DNA from: a bacterium
GTDB lineage: Archaea; Nanoarchaeota; Nanoarchaeia; Woesearchaeales; UBA10216
DNA: 29,793 nt
Direction of reading: 5' to 3'
Assembly: GCA_024206195.1 (NCBI GenBank)
Contig: JAAGZO010000693.1
Location: 1-29,793, forward strand
The translations under genes and the position numbers were made by a program. The notes beneath the pieces are model-generated. The model saw only the letters and a program-made list of their open reading frames with translations, ran no database searches and was not told where the DNA came from. Numbering within the stretch: the first letter of the stretch is position 1; each line of letters starts with the position of its first letter. Below, in pieces: positions 1 through 5,393 of this stretch.

Positions 1-144
1 ATTATATGAATAAAACAAATTAAATGAATGAGATTCAGTGCATGAATGATATATATTATATGTATAAAATTTATTGACTGAATGATATTCATTAAATATT
101 TTATGATTATTTGCTGAGGAGTGTTCAGAAAATGAATGGTGGGG
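1..144. repeat. Degenerate 18-bp tandem repeat array (8 units)
   Basis: Cutting the sequence every 18 bases from base 1 aligns eight units around a consensus ATTAAATGAATGATATTC. Column 1 is A and column 7 is T in all eight units; column 8 is G in seven. The TGAAT core starts at 7, 25, 43, 79 and 133, all in the same 18-base phase, with variants TGTAT at 61 and TGAGG at 115. Two copies (25-37 and 79-91) form small palindromes, TGAAT-N3-ATTCA. It has stops in the + frames but stays open in one minus frame, where it would read as hexapeptide repeats running off the window edge. It could be iterons, operator sites or the decayed end of a repeat-coding gene. Confidence 0.6.
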
Positions 145-175
145 GGCTATTCTTCCGCAATAAATATTTACCAAT

Positions 176-257
176 ACAGTTGTAGTATTTACATCCCACC
201 ACAGTCGTAGTATTTACATCCCACCACAGTTGTAGTATTTATATCCCACCACAGTTG
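176..257. repeat. 25-bp tandem direct repeats (3 units plus partial)
   Basis: Three head-to-tail 25-base units occupy 176-200, 201-225 and 226-250, followed by the first seven bases of a fourth. Each starts ACAGTTGTAG (one C variant in unit 2) and ends CATCCCACC (one T variant in unit 3). There are no spacers. The array sits just upstream of the first promoter and gene, the position expected for iterons or regulator-binding sites; function is not shown by the sequence. Confidence 0.85.
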
Positions 258-292
258 CTGTCAAGTATGTAGTATAATCGTGAATTTTATTC

Positions 293-321
293 TTGACAAA
301 TGGTAATATTAGTTCTATTGT
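293..321 (+). promoter_or_regulatory. Predicted sigma70-type promoter before the first gene
   Basis: A perfect -35 TTGACA lies at 293-298, followed after 17 bases by TATTGT at 316-321. A better -10 match, TATAAT at 321-326, overlaps it but would need a 22-base spacer. Transcription would enter the gene starting at 362, whose Shine-Dalgarno AGGAGA lies at 351-356. The tandem repeats just upstream could bind a regulator. Confidence 0.5.
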
Positions 322-361
322 ATAATTATAAGGATAAGGAACAGAGGAACAGGAGAAGATA

Positions 362-877
362 ATGAGAACAGAACGAATAGAACAAAACAAACAAGACAAG
401 AAAGTAAGATACAGGTACAGAACTAATTCCTCACAAGCTACTACACACATCAGTACAAGAGGAGTCTTACAATCAGATCCTAACACTACTAACACTACTA
501 ACACTACTAACGCACCCTCTAACTCACCTACTAACTCACAACATATTAGGATTTCCGTCCGTCTTCCACGTGGTATAGTTACTTCTCTTACACTAAAGAA
601 GAACATCATTGCAATATGGTTATTATACAGAGCGCCTTCAAGAAAAGACCCACAATGGATTCTTGATATAATAGAAAAGGGAGAAGATATTAAAGAGGAC
701 ATTAAACCTGATACCATAATGACCATAATTAACACTTTTGTATACTCTTGTTTAGAAAGCTGGGATAAAGATACAGGTAAAGGACTAAGTGACTTTGTAA
801 CGGAACTAATGATAGATGAGGCTTTAGAGCCTAATGATCATTCTATTTATTCTACTTTAATGGGCTTAATAGGCTAA
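362..877 (+). CDS. Hypothetical protein with Asn/Thr-rich linker
   Basis: A 171-residue protein that I do not recognise. ATG 362 is preceded by AGGAGA at 351-356. The first 60 residues are polar and basic (many Lys, Arg, Asn, Thr) and contain an NTT-NTT-NTT stretch encoded by a 9-bp repeat (481-507); this part is probably disordered. Residues from about 61 start a more ordered part (QHIRISVRLPRG, then a hydrophobic IIAIWLLYR stretch), ending in mixed acidic helices. It is the first gene after the promoter and is followed after 5 bases by the zinc-ribbon gene, so it is probably co-transcribed with the packaging genes. A DNA-binding or regulatory role is possible but not supported by a clear motif. 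Confidence 0.7.
   Translation: MRTERIEQNKQDKKVRYRYRTNSSQATTHISTRGVLQSDPNTTNTTNTTNAPSNSPTNSQHIRISVRLPRGIVTSLTLKKNIIAIWLLYRAPSRKDPQWILDIIEKGEDIKEDIKPDTIMTIINTFVYSCLESWDKDTGKGLSDFVTELMIDEALEPNDHSIYSTLMGLIG
481..516 (+). repeat. 9-bp repeat TAACACTAC x3 within a coding region
   Basis: TAACACTAC occurs at 481-489, 490-498 and 499-507, followed by a degenerate copy TAACGCACC. It encodes the NTTNTTNTTN linker of the 171-residue protein. The length is a multiple of three, so unit-number changes would keep the frame. Confidence 0.85.
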
Positions 878-882
878 AGGAC

Positions 883-1143
883 ATGGCTAAAATAAACAAA
901 TCAGATAAGTTTTTTGAGGTCTTGAGTAATGCCTCAGGAATGTCCAAGGAGAACATTAGGGAGATTGCAAAAGAGGTACTCTATAATAATAAAAAACTAA
1001 ATGCTTGTAGTAATCATGTCTTCATAGAGAAAGTAGGGATAAGAAAGTGGAAATGTGCTAATTGTGGTGGGTTGGTAGATGGTTCTAAAAAGGTATGGTA
1101 TGAGTTAGGCAGGGAACATGAAATAAAGAGAAAAGGAGAATAA
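883..1143 (+). CDS. Small zinc-ribbon protein
   Basis: An 86-residue protein. The N-terminal 40 residues are helical and charged. The second half holds a metal-binding pattern: Cys42-x2-His45, then about 15 residues, then Cys-x2-Cys (KWKCANCGG), followed by WYELGREH. I recall similar C-H...C-C small proteins in phage packaging-gene neighbourhoods, usually without assigned function; that is memory, not a search. It starts 5 bases after the upstream stop, and its last codons carry the AAGGAG (1133-1138) that serves the next gene at 1146. A role as a small DNA- or protein-binding factor is inference only. Confidence 0.7.
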   Translation: MAKINKSDKFFEVLSNASGMSKENIREIAKEVLYNNKKLNACSNHVFIEKVGIRKWKCANCGGLVDGSKKVWYELGREHEIKRKGE

Positions 1144-1145
1144 AG

Positions 1146-1289
1146 ATGCCTAAGGAATTTAATAACTGAGTGAAGTTCGGTGGTAAAGTTATTACCAAAA
1201 AAGTAAAAGGTGAAAAGATTTTGAAACTTTGTAAAGGCAAATCGGGATGGCATGCAGGAGAAGTTAAAACAAAAGGAGGGAAGAAATGA
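1146..1289 (+). pseudogene. Small phage protein interrupted by in-frame TGA at codon 8
   Basis: ATG 1146 has an ideal Shine-Dalgarno AAGGAG at 1133-1138, but TGA at 1167-1169 ends the frame after MPKEFNN. The same frame then continues without a stop for 39 codons (VKFGGKVITKK ... GWHAGEVKTKGGKK) to a TGA at 1287-1289 that overlaps the next start in an ATGA junction. The spacing and coupling indicate one 47-codon gene. From memory, related small phage proteins have Cys at this position (CVKxGGKV), one base change from TGA. Possible explanations are a nonsense mutation, a sequencing error, stop readthrough or selenocysteine. A second start at GTG 1170 is possible, but the AAGGA at 1152-1156 is too far away for good initiation. 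Confidence 0.6.
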
Positions 1290-1711
1290 GAAAGATGAAA
1301 AGGATGAAAGGGATGAAGGTAGGGATATTATTTGTTATATTAATAATGTTAATAGGAACAGCAGAGGCAGGATGTATTAAATCAGGGACAATTACAAAAA
1401 TGATTGAAACTGAGGATAATCTTGTAGTTGTTATTGAAGGGAAAGAATACGTTACTCTTAATGCCTCTAAATTGAAACCAGGGGATTATGCTCAGGTATA
1501 TGAGAATAATCAGGGTAACTATTACTTGAGGAAAGTAGGAAGGCCGACTGGAACAGTTTTGAAAACGGAGATTCTTAAGGATAAGACTTTAATTCGTTTA
1601 TCAAATGGGAATTCTTACTATGTGGATGGATTTGTGCCTATTCTACCGGGAGCTAAGGTTAAGGTGCTTCTTGATTGTGAAGGTAAGTACAAAGCTGTTA
1701 TATTGAAATAA
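1286..1711 (+). CDS. Secreted protein with two beta-rich repeats
   Basis: A 141-residue protein with AGGAGGG just upstream. A basic start (MRKMKRMKGMK) is followed by a hydrophobic core (VGILFVILIMLIGT) and AEA-GC: a Sec signal peptide with a plausible signal peptidase I cut after AEA. The Cys could suggest a lipoprotein, but the residue at -3 is Glu, so a true lipobox is absent. The mature part contains two similar halves, SGTITKMIETEDNLVVVIEG and GTVLKTEILKDKTLIRLSNG, each followed by a P-G-x-x-x-V/Q-V turn (LKPGDYAQVY, LPGAKVKVLL), consistent with duplicated SH3/OB-like barrels. It overlaps the upstream gene by ATGA. Its role is unknown; an exported protein inside a packaging cluster is unusual. 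Confidence 0.75.
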   Translation: MRKMKRMKGMKVGILFVILIMLIGTAEAGCIKSGTITKMIETEDNLVVVIEGKEYVTLNASKLKPGDYAQVYENNQGNYYLRKVGRPTGTVLKTEILKDKTLIRLSNGNSYYVDGFVPILPGAKVKVLLDCEGKYKAVILK

Positions 1712-1721
1712 GGAGGGAGTT

Positions 1722-1934
1722 ATGAGAGTTTATTTTTATGGCAGTACTTTAGCTGCCGCGGAGAAGAAAGGAACAGCCTTCGTAAAGATGTTAAATAAGG
1801 CTGGGGATAAATTAGGAGATAGGACAGTTAGTTTTATGGAAATCAACACTCCTGAGGATACAGATCCTACATGTACAGTAAAGGCTTATGCTTTTTGTGT
1901 ATGTGTAGCTTATGGTGTTATTTTTAACGAGTAA
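1722..1934 (+). CDS. Hypothetical 70-residue protein
   Basis: ATG 1722 follows a strong AGGAGGG Shine-Dalgarno and begins 10 bases after the upstream stop. The product starts MRVYFYGSTLAAAEKKGTAF, has a charged centre and ends in a Cys-rich hydrophobic tail (CTVKAYAFCVCVAYGVIF). I recognise no family. It lies immediately upstream of the small terminase gene, whose ATG at 1945 comes 10 bases after this stop. Confidence 0.65.
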   Translation: MRVYFYGSTLAAAEKKGTAFVKMLNKAGDKLGDRTVSFMEINTPEDTDPTCTVKAYAFCVCVAYGVIFNE

Positions 1935-1944
1935 AGAAGGTTCA

Positions 1945-2577
1945 ATGACTAAACTAAGAGAAAAATTCCGTAAGAAAAAGATTAAAAGGTTAGTGCCTCC
2001 TGAAAAGAAGAAGTTAACGAGGAAGAAGGTCTACGTTAAGGCCACTTGTATGTTTCATGATGAGAAAGGGGTCCGATGTACCAGGAGGGCTATTGGGAAA
2101 GGTCAAACATGTGCAAAGCATGGAGGGGAGCATGATGTAAAGCCATTAAATCCCGAAACAACTGCATTTCTGTTAACACAGACTGCCACAAAGTTTGATC
2201 CAGCTATACATCCTTTGAGAATGATTGATCTTTCTCGGCAGGGAATGAGTAATACGGAAATAGCTGCCGAGATGGGAATAGGGACTCGGACGCTATTGAG
2301 TTGGGCTGAGAATTACGAGGAATTTTCTATTGCTTTTGATATAGGTCAGGCATTACATGAAAGCTGGTGGTTACAGAAAGGCAAAGATAGTCTTGACTCA
2401 CGGAATTTTAATACTACTCTTTTTAAGTTTTTAACTGGGAACAAATTAGGGTATGCTGATAAGGTTGAAACAAAGAACCTTAATATGAATACTTGTGGGG
2501 TTCTTGTTGCTCCTGCCAAACAAACTATGGATGAGTGGGAAGCTGGTTCTGATATAATTGACATTGAAGGAGGTTGA
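1945..2577 (+). CDS. terS: Terminase small subunit (DNA-recognition)
   Basis: A 210-residue protein when started at ATG 1945 (AGAAGG just upstream); an in-frame ATG at 1912 lies inside the previous gene and has no Shine-Dalgarno. The N-terminus is very basic. Residues 35-59 form a probable zinc site: Cys35-x2-His38, Cys45, Cys56-x2-His59. Residues about 90-125 are a helix-turn-helix (LSRQGMSNTEIAAEMGIGTR). The segment around 157-173, TTLFKFLTGNKLGYADK, closely resembles the C-terminal region of phage small terminases (typical KLGY/RFGW-x-DK). Small terminases bind the phage packaging site and recruit the large subunit; the terL gene two ORFs downstream fits. The sequence-specific assignment is by motif memory rather than a search. 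Confidence 0.8.
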   Translation: MTKLREKFRKKKIKRLVPPEKKKLTRKKVYVKATCMFHDEKGVRCTRRAIGKGQTCAKHGGEHDVKPLNPETTAFLLTQTATKFDPAIHPLRMIDLSRQGMSNTEIAAEMGIGTRTLLSWAENYEEFSIAFDIGQALHESWWLQKGKDSLDSRNFNTTLFKFLTGNKLGYADKVETKNLNMNTCGVLVAPAKQTMDEWEAGSDIIDIEGG

Positions 2578-2579
2578 TT

Positions 2580-3032
2580 ATGGGTACGGTAGTGGATACA
2601 GTGATTGAAAAAACTATTTTTTCAAAAAATAAAGTATGGAAGAAAAAAGTCACTCCTGAGGAAAAAGCTATCAGGAATAAAAAAGTATCTCAACACATAA
2701 AGAAATTTTGGGCTGAGGTATCAAAAGAGGAAGCAGATGATATATTCCGTAGAAGGAGGAAAACTCTATTAGCTTTTTATCAAACTCCTAGAGGAAGAGA
2801 ACAGAAAGCATATTATGGACACGCCATGGCTCATGGTAGGAAAAACATGAGTGAGGAGCAGAGGAGAAAAAAGAGAGAGGCTATTAGCAGAGGACATAAA
2901 AGACGTTCTATTGAGGAAGTAAAAAAATCAGGAATGAAGAAAAGTAATGCTGCAAAAAAGCAAATGGCCAAAACATTTGAGACATCTGTTCCTCGTGAAA
3001 AGAACTTTTGTGGAGTAGTTAGGGAAGGATAA
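2580..3032 (+). CDS. Basic protein with NUMOD3-like repeats, between terS and terL
   Basis: A 150-residue, strongly basic protein. ATG 2580 is chosen over an in-frame TTG at 2574 because AAGGAGGT at 2567-2574 is correctly spaced for the ATG. Residues about 30-135 are rich in S/T-x-E-E-x-R/K patterns (VTPEEKAIRNKKVSQHIKKF; MSEEQRRKKREAISRGHKRR; SIEEVKKSGMKKSNAAKK), resembling the short DNA-binding NUMOD3 modules found attached to HNH and GIY-YIG homing endonucleases. No nuclease catalytic motif is visible. It lies between the two terminase genes and just upstream of the intein/HNH insertion, so it may be a DNA-binding partner or remnant of a homing element, or simply a packaging accessory protein. 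Confidence 0.6.
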   Translation: MGTVVDTVIEKTIFSKNKVWKKKVTPEEKAIRNKKVSQHIKKFWAEVSKEEADDIFRRRRKTLLAFYQTPRGREQKAYYGHAMAHGRKNMSEEQRRKKREAISRGHKRRSIEEVKKSGMKKSNAAKKQMAKTFETSVPREKNFCGVVREG

Positions 3033-3037
3033 TAAAA

Positions 3038-5392
3038 GTGGATCGTAAAGAAATATGGAAGCCTTACCCTGGTTCTCAAAAGAGATTTATGTCTTGTCCT
3101 GTTTGGGAAGTCCTACTTTGGGGAAATCGTGGCGGGGGAAAAACAGATGTATTAGTAATGGACTATTTACAAGAAGTAGGAGTTGGACATGGAATTGATT
3201 ATAAAGGTTTATTGCTCAGAGAAGCAACAACAGAATTGGGAGATGTTATCACGAAGACTAAAAAGTGGATTCCCCGTATCTTCCCAACTGCAAAATTTAA
3301 CAACCAAAAGAAAATCTGGACTTTTGAAGATGGCGAAACATTATGGCTCAACTATGCGAGGGTAGAAGATGATTATGAACAATATCATGGTCATGAATAT
3401 CCTTGGATAGGATGGGAAGAGTTAACAAACCATCCTTTTGAAACTCTTTATTTAAAGATGATGTCATGTAATAGGTCATCTAATCCTAATATTCCCAGAA
3501 AATATAGAGCTACATGCAATCCTTCAGGTCCAGGGCATCAATGGGTAAAAGCAAGATTCATTGATAAAGCTCCTCCTCAGAAAGTAGTACGTGAAGATGT
3601 AGAAGTGACTTATCCTGATGCAAATGGAGATGAAATAACAGAAACACTCACCATTACAAGAACCCATATTCAGTCCTATGCAGCGGAAAATAAATCCTTA
3701 ATGAAAGCAGATCCATTCTATATGGCAAAGATATTTGAACTCACTAAAGATAATGAAATGCTTAGAAAGGCTTGGATAGATGGGTCATGGGATCTCATTA
3801 TTGGTGGGTTTTTTACTGATGTATGGGATAAAGATATACATGTACTACCTAATTTTAAATGCCCATCATCTTGGAAATTAGGCAGAAGCTTTGATTGGGG
3901 ATCTTCAAAACCATGGGGAGTGACTTATTGTTTTGAGGCTAATGGAGAGCAACCCAATCCTTCTTTATTAGGAGGAGCTTCAATTCCTTACATTCCAAGA
4001 GGTTCAATTATTGTGCCTACTGAGATATATGGATGGAATGGAAAAGTGAATGAAGGAGATGGAGCAACATCACAGGAAATAGCCCAGCGTGTTTTAGCTG
4101 TTGACAATACTTTATTAACCGAATATAATGCAAGGTGTGTTCCAGGACCTGCTGATACTTCCATATGGGATGTAAAAGATGGAACTTCTATCGGAGCTAA
4201 TTTAAAAACACATGGATGTCACTGGACAAGAGCTTATAAGGGGGCAGGGTCACGAATTGCGGGATGGTCTTTAATTAGACAAATGTTAGGTGCAGCAAAA
4301 AGAAGGGATTTAGAAACTCCGCATCTTTACTTTCTTACACAAGCTGCCCATCATATAAGGACTTTGCCAAATATGCAAAGAGACAAGAAAAAACCAGAGG
4401 ATATTGATTGTTTTGTGGCAGGAACTTTAGTGAAAACTGAGAAAGGAGAAAAAGCAATTGAGACAATTAAGAATGGAGATTTAGTGCATACTCCGATAGG
4501 GTTACGTGAAGTTACTAAATCAGGTATATCCGGATTATCAAAAACGTATTGTGTTACATTATCCAATGGCGTAAGATTAGAGGGCACATACAAGCATAAG
4601 GTATATATACAATCAGTAGGACTTGTTCCCTTATGTAGAATTAAAGAAGGAGATATAATATGTCAAGACTCATTACTTTTTTCAGAGGAATTGAGTTCCG
4701 AAGTATTGATGGAGGATATTTTGAATGCAGTCCAGGTTATAGTGACATATTTAATGGAACGACATTATTGCACAGAGCAAAATGGGAATACTATATTGGA
4801 TCAATTCCAGAAGGACATGAATTGCACCATAAAAACAGAATTAAATTTGATTGCCGTCGTAAAAATCTTGAACTCCTTCATGGCAGCGATCACGCAAGAC
4901 TCCATATGCAAGAAAGACTTAAAGAAGGTGGGGATCTACACACCTCCCTTAGCACATGGAGAAAATCTTCAAAGGGTAAAAAACAGCTTAGAGTTAATAT
5001 GGAAAAATGCCGTAAAAATACTTCCATACGAAAACTTTCGTGCATTCATTGTGGTATACCTTTTGATACAAAACACCCCACAAAGAAATATTGTTCCGCA
5101 GGGTGCCAAGAAGCTATATCAGGAAAAATACAAAAACAATGCACCATCTGTGGAGTTTTCTTTTGGACAAAACCAGCCAGAACAGGAGAAACACAAACCT
5201 GTGGTTATAAATGTGGATGGGAACTTAGAAGAAAAAATAGTGTATAATTTGACAACAAAACAGGCGGGATTATATTATGCCAACGGATGTCTTGTTTCTA
5301 ACACTGACCTGGAAGACCATTTAATGGACAGCTTGCGTTATTATGTAGCAAGAAAGTTAACTACCATGAAAAGAAAACAAGTGGGGAATTAA
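3038..5392 (+). CDS. terL: Terminase large subunit with intein (precursor)
   Basis: A 784-residue precursor from GTG 3038, with GGAAGGAT upstream. It is the packaging ATPase-nuclease that powers DNA into the prohead and cuts it. The P-loop is GNRGGGKT (residues 29-36); Walker B with catalytic acids is WIGWEE (123-128). Nuclease acids include Asp286 (RSFDWGSS) and Asp373 (GPADTS). The third nuclease motif is split by an intein from Cys458 to Asn755: DID before it and TDLEDHLMDSLRYYVARK after it. Without the intein the protein is 486 residues, a normal TerL length, and reads DIDTDLEDH, the expected terminase motif. The protein therefore probably needs splicing for nuclease activity. The same DNA at 4660-5247 also encodes an HNH protein in another frame. 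Confidence 0.95.
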   Translation: MDRKEIWKPYPGSQKRFMSCPVWEVLLWGNRGGGKTDVLVMDYLQEVGVGHGIDYKGLLLREATTELGDVITKTKKWIPRIFPTAKFNNQKKIWTFEDGETLWLNYARVEDDYEQYHGHEYPWIGWEELTNHPFETLYLKMMSCNRSSNPNIPRKYRATCNPSGPGHQWVKARFIDKAPPQKVVREDVEVTYPDANGDEITETLTITRTHIQSYAAENKSLMKADPFYMAKIFELTKDNEMLRKAWIDGSWDLIIGGFFTDVWDKDIHVLPNFKCPSSWKLGRSFDWGSSKPWGVTYCFEANGEQPNPSLLGGASIPYIPRGSIIVPTEIYGWNGKVNEGDGATSQEIAQRVLAVDNTLLTEYNARCVPGPADTSIWDVKDGTSIGANLKTHGCHWTRAYKGAGSRIAGWSLIRQMLGAAKRRDLETPHLYFLTQAAHHIRTLPNMQRDKKKPEDIDCFVAGTLVKTEKGEKAIETIKNGDLVHTPIGLREVTKSGISGLSKTYCVTLSNGVRLEGTYKHKVYIQSVGLVPLCRIKEGDIICQDSLLFSEELSSEVLMEDILNAVQVIVTYLMERHYCTEQNGNTILDQFQKDMNCTIKTELNLIAVVKILNSFMAAITQDSICKKDLKKVGIYTPPLAHGENLQRVKNSLELIWKNAVKILPYENFRAFIVVYLLIQNTPQRNIVPQGAKKLYQEKYKNNAPSVEFSFGQNQPEQEKHKPVVINVDGNLEEKIVYNLTTKQAGLYYANGCLVSNTDLEDHLMDSLRYYVARKLTTMKRKQVGN
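4647..4653 (+). promoter_or_regulatory. Shine-Dalgarno of nested HNH gene, inside intein codons
   Basis: AAGGAGA at 4647-4653 lies seven bases before ATG 4660, ideal spacing. The same bases are codons of the intein block B segment K-E-G-D (4643-4654). In the HNH frame a TAA at 4642-4644 lies immediately upstream, so the HNH protein cannot be a fusion and needs this internal initiation. Confidence 0.85.
4660..5247 (+). CDS. HNH homing endonuclease nested out of frame in the intein
   Basis: A 195-residue protein in the -1 frame relative to terL, entirely within the intein. Residues about 36-82 form an HNH_3-type nuclease core: LHRAKWEYYIG, then EGHELHHKN (His56, His57), Asn69 in RRKNLELL, and His74/His78/His82. 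Two treble-clef-like zinc fingers follow: Cys128/131 with Cys145/149, and Cys161/164 with Cys181/185. It has its own Shine-Dalgarno. Its TAA (5245-5247) lies in the codons for intein block F (VYN), so the gene fills exactly the linker between the two splicing halves. HNH enzymes of this kind cut intein- or intron-less alleles to spread their element; the likely target is the intein-free terL site. The HNH frame clearly codes; the intein frame is simultaneously stop-free. Confidence 0.9.
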   Translation: MSRLITFFRGIEFRSIDGGYFECSPGYSDIFNGTTLLHRAKWEYYIGSIPEGHELHHKNRIKFDCRRKNLELLHGSDHARLHMQERLKEGGDLHTSLSTWRKSSKGKKQLRVNMEKCRKNTSIRKLSCIHCGIPFDTKHPTKKYCSAGCQEAISGKIQKQCTICGVFFWTKPARTGETQTCGYKCGWELRRKNSV

Positions 5393-5393
5393 T

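Larger units (their letters stand above)
4409..5302 (+). other. Intein in TerL (298 residues) at the nuclease motif
   Basis: The intein begins Cys458 (CFVAGTLVKTEKGEKAIETI, block A) and has block B TYKH with the T-x-x-H residues at intein positions 60 and 63. It ends with blocks F and G (KIVYNLTTKQ...YYANGCLVSN), Asn755 being the cleavage residue and Thr756 the +1 nucleophile. The penultimate residue is Ser, not the usual His. The approximately 195 residues between the N and C splicing halves do not resemble any endonuclease in this frame; their DNA encodes an HNH protein in another frame. The splice is predicted to join DID to TDLEDH. Confidence 0.93.

Noticed and set aside
176..257. Possible CRISPR array
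   Set aside because: Units abut with no unique spacers and there are no cas genes.
214..735. Long minus-strand open frame of 173 codons
   Set aside because: It is antisense to the gene at 362-877, has low-complexity LVVLVVLVVL from the 9-bp repeat, and no ribosome site; a shadow frame.
1146..1289. TGA reassignment across the genome (code 4 or 25)
   Set aside because: Confident genes such as terS and the tape measure end in TGA, so TGA is a normal stop here.
1912..1944. Longer terS start at ATG 1912
   Set aside because: It lies in the previous gene and lacks a Shine-Dalgarno; ATG 1945 has AGAAGG and a basic terminase-like start.
4660..5247. HNH as an in-frame intein domain disrupted by two sequencing indels
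   Set aside because: The HNH frame has its own ideal Shine-Dalgarno, an upstream stop at 4642, a start, and a stop exactly at block F; both flanking splicing halves stay in the terL frame.
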